A DNA stretch of 64,000 nucleotides from contig NC_064039.1 in NCBI RefSeq assembly GCF_932526225.1, positions 16,794,639-16,858,638 on the forward strand, in the 5' to 3' direction. The first letter of the stretch is position 1; every line of letters begins with the position of its first letter. Positions 35,210-46,987 of the stretch are shown one piece after another. A model generated the notes under the pieces. That model ran no database searches and was not told the origin of the DNA. It worked only from the letters and a program-made list of their open reading frames with translations. A program made the translations under genes and the position numbers. This stretch comes from Nematostella vectensis. Taxonomy: Eukaryota > Cnidaria > Anthozoa > Actiniaria > Edwardsiidae.

Positions 35210-36270
35210 TAGTGCTAGACATGGTCTAGTTGTAGACCAGGAAGCCTGACCATCGGTGGAAGAACCCTTTCTCACTGGTAATGCCACTGGTCTCACTGTC
35301 TTGCAAATTTCACAGTTCATCTTTCCCTCTACCTTCCCTTCTCCAAAGAACACAGCTACCAGAACACAGCATTGAAGTGGTTGCAAATCAGACATCAGAC
35401 TCTTGTTTAGATTGAGAAACAAACATTGTGTTCTCAATTTTTCTCAGATATGTGATTGAAATTCATGATTACCTCATGGTTTTGTGGTGTTGGGGAATGA
35501 TTCTAGTCTTTGATTGCCTCATGGTTTTGTGGTGTTGGGGAATGATTCTAGTCTTTGACTGCCTCATGGTTTTGTGGTGTTGGGGAATGATTCTATTCTT
35601 TGATTGCCTCATGGTTTTGTGGTGTTGGGGAATGATTCTATTCTTTGACTGCCTCATGGTTTTGTGGTGTTGGGGAATGATTCTATTCTTTGACTGCCTC
35701 ATGGTTTTGTGGTGTTGGGGAATGATTCTAGTCTTTGACTGCCGCGTGGTTTTGTGGTGTTGGGGAATGATTCTAGTCTTTGATTGCCTCATGGTTTTGT
35801 GGTGTTGGGGAATGATTCTAGTCTTTGACTGCCGCGTGGTTTTGTGGTGTTGGGGAATGATTCTAGTCTTTGACTGCCGCGTGGTTTTGTGGTGTTGGGG
35901 AATGATTCTAGTCTTTGTTTGCCTCATGGTTTTGTGGTCTTGGGGAATGACTGTAATCGTTACTTGAATTATCTAACTATTCTTTGGACTATTCTATACA
36001 ACGTGGTGATTTTAACATAGACTGACTTGATAGGCATTTTAAGTTTTGTGTCATGTCTTTTCAAGACCTGCGGTGTTAAAGTCACTTGCCTGGTCCAAGT
36101 CTTCAATCCCTCTAGTGCAGAGCTCCACAACAAGAAGCAAAAGAGATAAGATCGAGTAAAGATTAAAGGGACAGGTAAAAGAGATTTGAAAGGTTTTGAA
36201 GCGAAGTATTTTACAGGTTTCCTTTTTTTCATGTGTGTGCTATAGAATAAAGTCATTTGAAACAATTGCA
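35210..36270 (+). other. 3' UTR of the FERM gene with polyadenylation signal
   Basis: The stretch runs from the stop codon to shortly after AATAAA at 36246-36251, the first canonical signal on this strand downstream. It contains the 45-bp tandem array. Transcript ends are inferred, not shown. Confidence 0.55.
35465..35955. repeat. 45-bp minisatellite in FERM 3' UTR
   Basis: About eleven copies of a 45-bp unit (gcctcatggttttgtggt / gttggggaatgattctagtc / tttgatt). Variants include 'gccgcgtgg' for 'gcctcatgg' and 'attc' for 'agtc'. Since 45 is divisible by three, both strands show an open frame through it (179 codons plus, 152 codons minus). Neither looks like a real protein. On the transcript the unit is G/U-rich. 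Confidence 0.92.
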
Positions 36271-36578
36271 TGCTGCTTTGAATTTTATTTTGAATTTTTT
36301 TTTACTGTTGTAAAAAAAGTAGAAAACAAGTTCCAAGAAGTTGGCTTTTATTGCCATTGTGTAATGTACACCAAAAAATTCAACTTTTATCAAAATTTAA
36401 CTACGGCTCTGGGACCTTTGCACTTGGCATACTTTAGCGGGAATGACAACTTGGACTAGGTTCATGGCTTTTTTTTACAAAATGGTAGATCAAGTAGCCT
36501 AGCCGCTAGGCATTCATTTGACCTTCTGTATACAGTAAGTAAATTATAATACTTAAAAAGTATATTGCAAAGAAAACA

Positions 36579-36688
36579 TAATAAAAACACCTATAGATAC
36601 GATAGATACACCAAATAATAAAAACACCTATAGATACGATAGATACACCAAATAATAAAAACACCTATAGATATAATAGATACACCAA
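36579..36688. repeat. Three copies of a 37-bp A-rich unit
   Basis: Three tandem copies of ataataaaaacacctatag / atacgatagatacaccaa. The third copy has atataatag for atacgatag. It lies in the intergenic region after the FERM gene. No function is evident. Confidence 0.85.
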
Positions 36689-36699
36689 AACCTGGTTAG

Positions 36700-39600
36700 T
36701 TGTGCCTGCCTTTTTTGAGGAGTTATTAATTATTAATGGCAGGGTAGACTGACTTAATCAGTTTCTTGGTTAGTAAAGATATATTTGATTAGTCATTTAT
36801 GAAATATATTAGCAGGTGTATAGACAGGAAAGATGAGGCATGCCTCCTGTACCAGTGAGCTAGGATGTCATACCAAATGGAAAAATGTTCCCTTGAATTG
36901 GTAATTAATGCCTCTTACCCTGGGGTTATTTTATTTTATACACGATAGGCCCCCTTCAACAATTATATGTGCTCTGGTATCAATGGAGGTCCTGATATTA
37001 AGCCATTATTGGATGAGGTTTTTTAGTGATATCTGGAATAATCAACGTCAAGACTGATTTTTCTTGGCGAACATTGCTGAATTCAAAAATTGTTTTATTA
37101 TTCATTGATTCAGTAAAACGCACTTACTCGAAAACAAAATTTATTGCTGATTTGCAGAAAGACTGCCACTTCTCAAAAATCGAAGTTGCATTGCACACAT
37201 AGAATCACAAATCTGCTAGCTGATGAGGCAGACTCTCAGCGTGATTCTCAAAAGCGCGCTTTTAGCCAATCAGAATCAACATAGTGAGCGCGATATAATA
37301 ATAATGCACAGTAACCCACAGTTGTTACCCACAGTAACAACAAAACATAGTAGAACCATATCCCCTTTACTATTTTTTAAAGCTAGATACTGTGGATACA
37401 AATGCGCTGTTTTTGGTCAGTATAGGAGTAAATGGGGTTAGCAAAGTGTGTCTAGTCTTTTAAAACAGAAACTCTACAGAGTCTAGGGCATGTAAAAATA
37501 AGATGTGAATGTACATTAGGGAAAGTTCATTTATTATCGTGAGGGGGAGCATAAGGATACTGTATAGCACCAAGCATTATCATGTTGAAACCTGGAGTTA
37601 GTCGCATCTTTGATAAATTGAGTGCCTTTACTTTTTCTGAATTAATGTTTTCAGCCAATTCCTCCCCCTCCACTTTCTGTCCAACTTGCAGCTAATCTCT
37701 TGATCGCGTTCCGATGACATTGTCATTACCGTTCTTCCCTTAGTATTCTAAGTAATTCAAAACAATTTAATGGATTAAAAACCCATGCAAACGGTACCAA
37801 AACTGGAAAGTATTGCTACCAAAGTCTGGTTTTACTGAGGACATATTCCTCCATATTACTTACTCAGTTCGTGCCTCAATGCTAGTTTTGACTTCTGCAG
37901 TGAAGTTCTCATTAAGTTGGAAAGGGGATGTGGGGTCATTGGAGTGTTGTCCCTGAGGTCAGGGCAACTTTCTTCCTTCCACAGGCCTGCTTATCCAAGG
38001 GCCCACATATGCTTGAGTTGGGGGGGAGAGGAGGAGGGGTTAACATTGACTAGTCATTATGCTTCCTATTTGTTTTCTATTTTCTTATTTGCCTTTGTGA
38101 AAGTGGTCAGACCCATGGAGAATGGCAAGAGGAGAAACATAAACATGTAAAAGGAAAAAAACAATCAGCATACACATTTTTTAACAGTATAATTTTATGT
38201 ATTTTAGCATAGCATAATTTAATTAACTAAAAGGGCTAAAAGTTTTTAAGAATCAATGTCTACTTTGGAAGATGGTTATGTACACTGTGATGTTTAAATG
38301 TTTAATTTCAATTTTTTATTTTGACCCTGCAAGCAAAATATTTGTGCTATTTAGATGTAGTCACCTCAAACATGACAATCACATAATGGGTATATTATGC
38401 AAAACAGCTCCCCATGTTACCAATATCAATAAATAATTACTCTGTGATAAATTCTATTTTCAAAAAACTTATTCAGCTTCTTTTTGTTATACTCAAAGAT
38501 ATAAGATAATAATTTTAAGATTAATTTTATAATACTTTTTAGTATAAGATTAATTGTTATGATGCTAAGAAATTAACAATTTCAAGCAAACCACATTTCA
38601 AGCAGTTGGCGCCAGGAAATCTGGGCCAGTGCCTCATATGGAAAGCAGTTGTTCCTAGTGATACTTTAGCAAGAATAACTCAGTCAACAGACTTATGGCA
38701 TGAAATAGTGATGGTATTATTATGATTATTATCGTTGTTGTTGTTATTATTATTATTGTTGTTGTTGTTATTATTATTATTATTATTAGTCCTGATATTA
38801 TGCAGACATAACTCTCATTGTCACTCACTACGTGTAGGTTAAAATAATACCAGATTATAGTTCTGACAAGCCCAATATTCCTTGCTATGGGACAGAAAAA
38901 AATGGCATGAAACTGTCCAATTCTCAATATATAAGCTCAAAATTCCACATACAAGGAGTTCCTCTGACCAAAAGCTTAATTCCAAATTCTAAAGAAATTT
39001 AGAAGATATGAAATTTAGATATTAGCAAGCAAAGTTGGCTTAATTTCCGATCAGAGCCAGACTTCTCCCTAAAAACGAGGAGAATTCATACTTTGAACAT
39101 CTGAAAAATTGCGCTTCAAGCCTCATATCTCGAAGACGAATCCATTAGAAAAAACACTTTTTGATATGTTGTTTTACATAACATAAGGAACCTCTATGCA
39201 AAAATTCAAGCTTACCGAAGTTAACTAGACCTTATTTTGGGAAAACTTGCCATTTTTTCCCTCTCCTTGCTACGAGCACTGCTTTTTTTTTCATCCAAGA
39301 TTTGACATTCAAACATCAGACTGGACACTTGTAAGGAGGTATTTTGACTAAGTTTGAAGAAATCTACTGATCCAAAGAGACCATGGGCGAAATGGCTCTA
39401 GTTGATTAATTACCATTATGAGAAAGTGTTTGGGGATAAACCCTCCAAAGCAAGTCCACTGAAATAGCTTTTACTTTGATGGCTGTTTTCAATGTGCCAC
39501 TGCAAATCTTGGAAACTTGTTTGGCCTGGTAACCAAGTGTCACATTACACTATGAAATAGTGAAGGTTGGCAATTATTAAATGCACATAGCAGTTAAATC

Positions 39601-39850
39601 AGTTGTAATACTTTTGATTGAAGACTTTTATCATGATCATTGTTTGCATTGTATAATACTGTATTATTAATGATTCTTTCATCATGTAATATCCTTGTCA
39701 CCTTGATTTTTAGCATAAAGAACAAAGGTAGTCCTGGACAATGAGCATAATGTCTTAAGCTTTCTGTTAGTATGCTTCATTCTTGCCATTCACAAGCTTC
39801 CTTTGACAAGCAGCAATGTGATGAATAGCCATCAGACATCTTCCACCAAT
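36700..39850. other. Intergenic, no gene supported
   Basis: I see no exon with matching splice sites, no RNA gene and no recognisable protein between the FERM gene and CPPED1. The short ORFs are AT-rich and lack conserved motifs. The only structured item is an ATT/GTT triplet run at about 38712-38790. A segment near 37730 ('ttgatcgcgttccgatgacattg') and one near 39060-39300 ('aagcctcatatctcgaagacg') could be old repeats, but I cannot classify them. Confidence 0.6.
38712..38790. repeat. (ATT/GTT)n triplet microsatellite
   Basis: Interrupted runs of ATT and GTT triplets. The poly-Ile/Thr minus-strand ORF over it is an artefact. Confidence 0.9.
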
Positions 39851-39856
39851 AGCCTC

Positions 39857-42588
39857 TCAAAGTCTAAATTTCATGTTAGTAGGGACATGATCTAATTCAT
39901 AGTACTCATGGCTTATTTTATTCTTTTGAACAGTGACTATTCTCATCCCAGAGTCTTTGTCATTTTTTATCTGCAAACCGATAGCACTGGTAACGACAAC
40001 TTCCAGATCTCCATCAAAGCCCCCTGCATTCCTGTGGTAGTGACCAGCAAATACATACTTAATTCCTGCAGCTTTCAATTTCTCCAGCATCTCCTTACGA
40101 GTGTTCATTGTAATATTAAAGTAGTCATCCTCTTCATCAGCAGAACCAAAGAACCATGGTATATGTTGGAACACAACAACATGTTGAGGGTTACTAGTTT
40201 TTGCAAATTGGAGTTGTTGTTCAAGCCACTTGTCCTGATCCTGCTTGTGCTCCGCTACCTGAGTCGCATCCTTGAAGTATTGAGAATTGAGGACTATAAA
40301 GAATACACCTGAAAAGCATGAAAAACAGGGTGTTGAGGTATAAGGTGAATAGTTGTTTAATGTTCCTAGCTTCAAACAGCCTCCCTATCTGAGGTATGAA
40401 TACTAAATAACCACACCCTTCTTTCAAGCAACCCTCCAAGCCGAAAACACAGAGATTGGTGATAAAGTCAACTCATTTCCAATTATGAATAAATAGTAAA
40501 TAAAGCGTTTTATTGCAAAAAGGGCCCTGAAGGGAGATTTGAAACCTTTTTCCCAGCTACTTTAATTGTCAATGTAGTCTTTCTAGGTACTGTTTACTAC
40601 AAATCCTATTACTTGAAGTAAAAATAATGTTTCCAAATTAATTTTATGCCCTTAGGAACCTGATTTCAAGCTTCAAAGAAAAGCTAAGAAAGAGGACAAA
40701 ATGAACGGTCTTGAAGCCTTTTAAGTGATAAATGTTTCAGGAAATAAGAACAAAATAGCTAATGAAACTGGAATGGAAAATCTATTAGCTAAAGCAAGGA
40801 TAAAATGACAAGTTTTATAACAGTTCACTAAAACATTCAGATAGAAATAGGCATTGTTTGGTCACTGATGATATACAAGGAGCAGATAATTTGCTGGTGA
40901 TTAGAGAAACAAGAAAACACACTCATAATAAAATACAAATTATTGATAACGATCAGGAAAAAAGTTAAGCATTAAAAAAATAGTAAAAGAAAATGCGGTA
41001 CATATGCTACATATGTACAAATTGGAAAATAATTAAAGTCCATATAACCTTTCAGAGTTGAGAGACTTTGTCAATTCTTTATATTTTCATCTTCCAAATT
41101 GTGTGTGGTTCGTATGGACCCTATAAAACACGCGTCTGTAATATTAAGGTATTTTGGTCAACCTTCGAAAAAAAGGCCATGAACTGAAAGGCCCGGGTCC
41201 AGTCATTTGTGACAAAGATCGAGTTGTCAACCAAATTACATGAGAAAACATATGCGCGCGCTAAACCGATTCCCGTCTTCATGTCTTCTTAGTTATTGCT
41301 AAAGAACGTTGTGTGGTTACAACTTTTACCGTCATCTTTATATCTTAACCTGGTAGTCAAATGATTATTTAACTTCAGGAAACAAATCTGCAAAATTTAG
41401 CAGATAGTTTCTAGTCTTTGAATTGTTTTTGCATTGTGTGCGCTGTTTATGAAACCTACAACAAAACAATTTTTTTTTTCGAATACAATTCTCAACATTA
41501 AATTATTCTTCGCTTCATTGTGGGTAGCATTGCAATAGAAAATAATTCGCCAATATTTTCTGGTATTGCCTTCTCTGAATTTTAACGGATTTAAGGAAAA
41601 TAAGTGGTTTCAGATTTTCTTGCCAAAACTTGGAATTATTCACTCGATTCAATCTCCTTTCGCGCGGCCAGGAAAATTTTCAAAGATCTGTAGAAATGCA
41701 AATTTTAATCAAATTCAATTCCCTTTTCATAATTTAGAAGTTTATCTATGCTTTGTTTTGGCTAGATGGATATAAATGAAAGGTTTTAAGAACTTTAAGC
41801 TTGTGAATGAATAAAACGACTTTGCTTTGTTAGAGAATTAGAGTTTTAAAGCAAGCTACTTATGGCTCATTATTTTAAAAGGCAATCTTAAACTATAGTC
41901 TGTTCAAACACTTTTTTAACAGAATCCTAACCTAAATAAAAGTATCTGTAGAATAGGGGTATGCTATACAAGGTGTTACACAACAAAGAGAATAAACAAG
42001 ACGGGATTAACACTAAACGTGAGACTTATCTCACTCAAAGAACCTTTCTTATTGATAGCTGTCAATAGATCCTGGTTACACAAACAAAATAATCTTATCG
42101 GCTGTGCCACTTGTAACTTTACCTCCCACCCAGAATGTGAAGAAATCGTCGCCGAAATTGTTTCTGTATTTCTTGATGGAGTCTTTAGTTGGCTTGTCTC
42201 CTATGTCGTGATTGCCACAAACGCACACCAAGGGGATCGTCGGATCTAACTCCTTAAACACATCCTTAAAGTCTTTTACTTGCGGATCGTTGTACTTCTC
42301 CCAAGGGAAAGCATTGACCATGTCACCACACACAACAAAGAATCTTGGTTTTGGAGACATTCGGTTGGCAGCCGCTATGGCCTTTTTGCTTAGCTCGATT
42401 TCTTTTCCCCACCCTTGCATGTCTTCGCGTACGTTGTTCCATGAGTCGATCAAACCTAGCTGAGTGTCTGCAGCTTGGATAAAACAAAAAGGCCCTTTCC
42501 ATTGGCCTTCCTTGTCTCTTGTGAGGCCTGGGTAAATGTTGTTTGACGCTTTTTGAAAGCTTGTCGAATGACTATCGTTCCCCGCCAT
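39857..42588 (-). CDS. CPPED1: CPPED1-like calcineurin-type metallophosphatase, complete
   Basis: CPPED1 is a cytosolic dimetal protein phosphatase (in humans 314 aa and reported to act on AKT1). Two minus-strand exons, 42588-42123 and 40308-39857, join in phase 1 (GGA G|GT GTA) to give 305 aa. All family metal-binding motifs are present: A-D-T-Q at residues 40-43, GDMVNA (88-93), GNHD (125-128), FQHIP (202-206) and GHYH (244-247). The surrounding FWVGG|VFFIVLNSQYF, AGIKYVFAGHYHRNAGG and VVVTSAIG match the CPPED1 subgroup rather than other phosphoesterases. The N-terminus (MAGNDSHSTS..) has no signal peptide. The single intron is 1.8 kb. A 20-bp minisatellite starts about 100 bp upstream of the ATG, so the core promoter must be short or within the repeat. 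Catalytic residues are intact, so activity is expected. Confidence 0.95.
40309..42122. other. CPPED1: CPPED1 intron
   Basis: Bounded by donor G|GTAAAGTT and acceptor GCTTTTCAG|. I see no further exon, repeat array or RNA gene inside. Local A/T-rich sequence only. Confidence 0.75.
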
Positions 42589-42688
42589 CTTTAAATTGCT
42601 TTACTCCTTATGTAAAAGAAATAGTAAGGTACTTCATATACGGTACTCCATGGTGGTCCGATATATAGCATGGCATGCCTCACCCACG

Positions 42689-44123
42689 TTGGCTATGCTT
42701 ACCTATGATTAGCTATGCTTACTTATGCTTGGCTATGCTTACCTATGATTGGCTATGCTTGGCTATGCTTACCTATGATTGGCTATGCTTACCTATGATT
42801 GGCTATGCTTACCTATGATTGGCTATGCTTACCTATGATTGACTATGCTAACCTATGATTGGCTATGCTTACCTATGATTGGCTATGCTTCGCTATGCTT
42901 ACCTATGATTGGCTATGCTTACCTATGATTGGCTATGCTTATCTATGATTGGCTATGCTTACCTATGCTTGGCTATGATTGGCTATGCTTACCTATGATT
43001 GCCTATGCTTACCTATGATTGGCTATGCTTACCTATGATTTGCTATGCTTACCTATGATTGCCTATGCTTACCTATGATTGGCTATGCTTACTTATGCTT
43101 GGCTATGCTTACCTATAATTGGCTATGCTTACCTATGATTGTCTATGCTTACCTATGATTGGCTATGCTAACCTATGATTGGCTATGCTTATCTATGATT
43201 GGCTATGCTAACCTATGATTGGCTATGCTTACCTATGATTGGCTATGCTAACCTATGATTGGCTATGCTTACTTATGATTGGCTATGCTTACTTATGCTT
43301 GGCTATGCTTACCTATGATTGGCTATGCTTACCTATGATTGGCTATGCTTACCTATGATTGGCTATGCTTATCTATGATTGGCTATGCTTACCTATGCTT
43401 GGCTATGATTGGCTATGCTTACCTATGATTGCCTATGCTTACCTATGATTGGCTATGCTTACTTATGCTTTGCTATGCTTACCTATGATTGGCTATGCTT
43501 ACCTATGATTGGCTGTGCTAACCTATGATTGGTTATGCTTACCTATGATTGGCTATGCTAACCTATGATTGGCTATGCTTACCTATGATTGGCTATGCTA
43601 ACCCATGATTGGCTATGCTTACCTATGATTGGCTATGCTTACCTATGATTGGCTATGCTTACCTATGTTCGGCTATGCTTACCTATGATTGGCTATGCTA
43701 ACCTATGATTGGATATGCTTACCTATGATTGGCTATGCTAACCTATGATTGGCTATGCTAACCTATGATTGGATATGCTTACCTATGATTGGCTATGCTA
43801 ACCTATGATTGGCTATGCTTACCTATGATTGGCTATGCTTACCTATGATTGGCTATGCTAACCTATGATTGGCTATGCTTACCTATAATTGGCTATGCTT
43901 ACCTATGATTGCCTATGCTTACCTATGTTTGCCTATGCTAACCTATAATTGGCTATGCTTACTTATGATTGGCTATGTTTACTTATGATTGGCTATGCTT
44001 ACTTATGATTGGCTATGCTTACCTATGATTGGCTATGCTTACTTATGATTGGCTATGCTAACCTATGATTGGCTATGCTTGGCTATGCTTACCTATGATT
44101 GGCTATGCTTGGCTATGCTTACT
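42689..44123. repeat. 20-bp minisatellite upstream of CPPED1
   Basis: About 72 copies of the dimeric unit ggctatgctt|acctatgatt. The two 10-bp halves are related (n-n-ctatg-n-t-t), so the array grew from a 10-bp ancestor. Occasional ten-base slips (ggctatgctt twice in a row) confirm this. It begins about 100 bp from the CPPED1 start codon, in the position of its promoter, and runs into the GATA array. Confidence 0.95.
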
Positions 44124-44223
<100 letters not shown>

Positions 44224-44398
44224 CTTTATTTAAGACACGCTTGGCTATGCTTACCTTGTTGCCTATGCTTGACCAGGGGCGAGGCGAGGGTATTTTTAAG
44301 GTACTGTACGCACAGATGGACATTTATTACAGGAAACTCTCCCAATAAAACGCCTAAGAAATGTGCATTTAGTTGCTATGCATAAATATATTTCATCG

Positions 44399-44555
44399 AT
44401 AGTTTCATATTCAAACACAATCTACCCACTCTGTAGAACGGATATTTTTGTTATTCAAATCAGGCGCGGACACAAAAGAGCTGGATACGCGAGTCCCCGC
44501 CAAAAAGTGGTTAATTTTTATTGAAGGATCGTCAAATAATATCCTCTTTCCATGC
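44399..44555. repeat. Direct repeat, left copy (~157 bp)
   Basis: The segment from atagtttcatattc through aatatcctctttccatg is repeated essentially unchanged at 44790-44946. The two copies flank a displaced fragment of the 20-bp array. Identity appears complete or nearly so, implying a recent event. Confidence 0.9.
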
Positions 44556-44789
44556 TTACCTATGATTAGCTATGCTTACTTATGCTTGGCTATGCTTACC
44601 TATGATTGGCTATGCTTGGCTATGCTTACCTATGATTGGCTATGCTTACCTATGATTGGCTATGCTTACCTATGATTGGCTATGCTTACCTATGATTGAC
44701 TATGCTAACCTATGATTGGCTATGCTTACCTATGATTGGCTATGCTTGGCTATGCTTACCTATGATTGGCTATGCTTACCTATGATTAG
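44556..44789. repeat. Displaced fragment of the 20-bp array
   Basis: This 235-bp piece matches the first part of the main array (about 42700-42930) including its specific variants in order: gattagctatg, cttatgcttgg, an extra ggctatgctt, and gattgactatgctaacc. It is therefore a copy of that segment, not an independent expansion. It is inserted between the 157-bp direct repeats. Confidence 0.88.
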
Positions 44790-44946
44790 CTATAGTTTCA
44801 TATTCAAACACAATCTACCCACTCTGTAGAACGGATATTTTTGTTATTCAAATCAGGCGCGGACACAAAAGAGCTGGATACGCGAGTCCCCGCCAAAAAG
44901 TGGTTAATTTTTATTGAAGGATCGTCAAATAATATCCTCTTTCCAT
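44790..44946. repeat. Direct repeat, right copy (~157 bp)
   Basis: Second copy of 44399-44555, after which the sequence continues with taatacttttgac. See the left copy. Confidence 0.9.
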
Positions 44947-44949
44947 GTA

Positions 44950-46260
44950 ATACTTTTGACTACCCCCCACTCCCCCCCAATCCTGGATGCGCCCCTGCAA
45001 ATGAGCATCGAACTCGACCTTGAAAAGGTCAAAACAGTCCCTTAAGAGAGAAAAAGATTTCTGAAAACCGAGAACTCCCAGCAAACACAGAGAGAGTGCC
45101 TTAAAATATATACTCTTTCTAGGACATGTCAAAAACCCTTTCTTTCTGTCTGGTGAAAGTTATGATCACCTCCGCTCCGTCTAAGAAGCAGCGAATTAGG
45201 AAGCTAGGTAGAAAGAAGAGAAGGATAATCTTCCCGAGGATTTTGTAGTCGAATGTCGACGTCGTAGGGTCTCTGAGGCATGCTCCGCCTGGAAATGTTT
45301 CGAAGTTTTGGAAGTACAGTAAAATAATCGCACAAGTTATATGCATTCAGGGACGGTGCTAGGGGTGGACCGAGCGCGCCCCAAGTTTCAGATATTTGAC
45401 TTATAAATATACGGATGAACAATAAATCCGGCCCCCGCTTTATTAAAACTCGGGCCTCGCCCCCCCCCCCCCCCCCCTCCCCTCCCGTTTTTGTTTTCTG
45501 GATTCGACCCTTGCATGTTTTTTTTTTATGGGTGAGGATAGAGGGGGGTTGCATTTCCCGGAAATAAACTGCATGTTTGTATATTCCTGTATTCGGAATA
45601 ACCTCCTACACAACCGGACGGTCCTGTGAGCTAGAACCAAATCGTCAGAGGAACAAACCCAAGCTCAAAGATCTGACCACGGGGCGGGCTGAGTCCACGA
45701 CATGTCCTTCAAGTTTTGTACAAATAAAGTATGTGAGGGGGGGGGGGGGGAAGGTTCGAACCATCATAGACAGGGCCGTAGCAGGGGGCGGGGCACTGGG
45801 GGCATGTGCCCCCCTAGTATTTTCAAAAAATATAAGGAAATCGCTAGTAGGGGCGTTGCTATGCCCCCTATATTTTCTTAATGTTTCTGTGTTGTACTCC
45901 TCCAATGTCTCGAGGCATGCTACGGCGCTGACAGGTAGGCACCGCGGAGCATGTTGAAAAGTAGGTGGGCTGCCAATTGAAAAAGAAAACTATTATATTG
46001 AAAAGCGAAAAAAGGAAATAAATCATAGCATTTGACTTGTTTCTGTCACAAAAAGTGGCAGGCCGCGGCCCCACCGCCAGCACCCCCCCCCCCCCCTCCG
46101 CGGTGGGACAAGGGTGGAGATTTGACATTTTTGCGATTTTTTCAGTCAAGCTTTCAGTCGCTACCCTTTGGCCAAATTTTGAGGAATCTCTTTACCCCGG
46201 GTTAAATTATTGTGACCAAATAACCCTTGCCAAGGGCGTATTACGGGAGAAATAGAGATA
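44950..46260. mobile_element. Cluster of MITE-like C/G-run repeats
   Basis: Several element ends of the type (t)gcaggggcgcatccagg (complement at 44980-45000), cagggacggtgctaggggtgg (45348) and cagggccgtagcaggggg (45771) occur together with long C or G homopolymers (45459-45477, 45737-45750, 46082-46096). Ends of this form resemble hAT-type MITEs that start CAGNGGCGTAGC. The pieces look nested, and I cannot pair all the ends. ORFs across them have no conserved domains. Confidence 0.45.
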
Positions 46261-46987
46261 GCATGAACTACATAACATCCTATTTCTTTTTATGGATGAG
46301 CACACACACACTGATTTAACAGGTGCATAAGACTTGGAATCCGGAATCCACACACAAAGATCCACGCGAATCCACGCTCTAGGATTTTGTCAAATCCGGA
46401 ATCCAGGACACTATTGGATCACCCTGTCATGTGGCAAGGTAAGGTATTGGGAAACCAAATACTACCATATATGAAGTAACAACCTTTAAATCTACACATC
46501 AGCCATCAGCAGCTGGCCTGTCTAGTCACCAGATCCCCCGACAAATTCCCATAGAAAACTGGGGACAACAACATCATTTTTCTTCTATAAACAATATGAT
46601 TTTTAAAACATATTAACATACGCGAAGTCCCCAGACCACCAAAAGGGTAATCTATTTTCTTTAAAAAATAAACAAAACAAAAACAAAAAACAGCATAGTT
46701 ATTTTTTTATCAGCCTAGGTGCTTGGGCCTCCTGCGGCTAGCTAGGAGGCCTGGTAATGTTATAAGCGCACATTTCAAACACTTGTAAATATGAGACTGA
46801 TAACAGCGGGTAATTATGGCCAATTATGGCACTATTTCTCTCGTATTGTCCTTTCTTAATCATTACAAACATCTTTTATATTAGCCTGTCTCACCTAAAG
46901 GCTTAGAAATTTGAGTTACTCATAACAAAGACCAGATCCAATTCCAAATGATGATTCTCTTGCTGATTCCTTTTCTCTCCCATTCAG
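46261..46987. other. Non-coding, upstream of the first visible exon
   Basis: No exon could be supported. A stretch at 46340-46430 with repeated 'ggaatcca' and 'ccacgcgaatcc' phrases looks like an old repeat. The first exon(s) of the plus-strand gene may lie here or further left, but no ATG exon with the required phase 1 donor stands out. Confidence 0.45.

Noticed and set aside
35428-35967. 179-aa plus-strand and 152-aa minus-strand ORFs
   Set aside because: Both are readings of the 45-bp array in the FERM 3' UTR.
37917-38150. 77-aa ORF as a small gene
   Set aside because: No conserved motif, splice partner or promoter; composition is like the surrounding intergenic DNA.
45204-46255. Overlapping ORFs of 60 to 126 aa
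   Set aside because: They are low-complexity, Gly/Pro-rich and cross homopolymer tracts of MITE-like repeats. No domain is recognisable.
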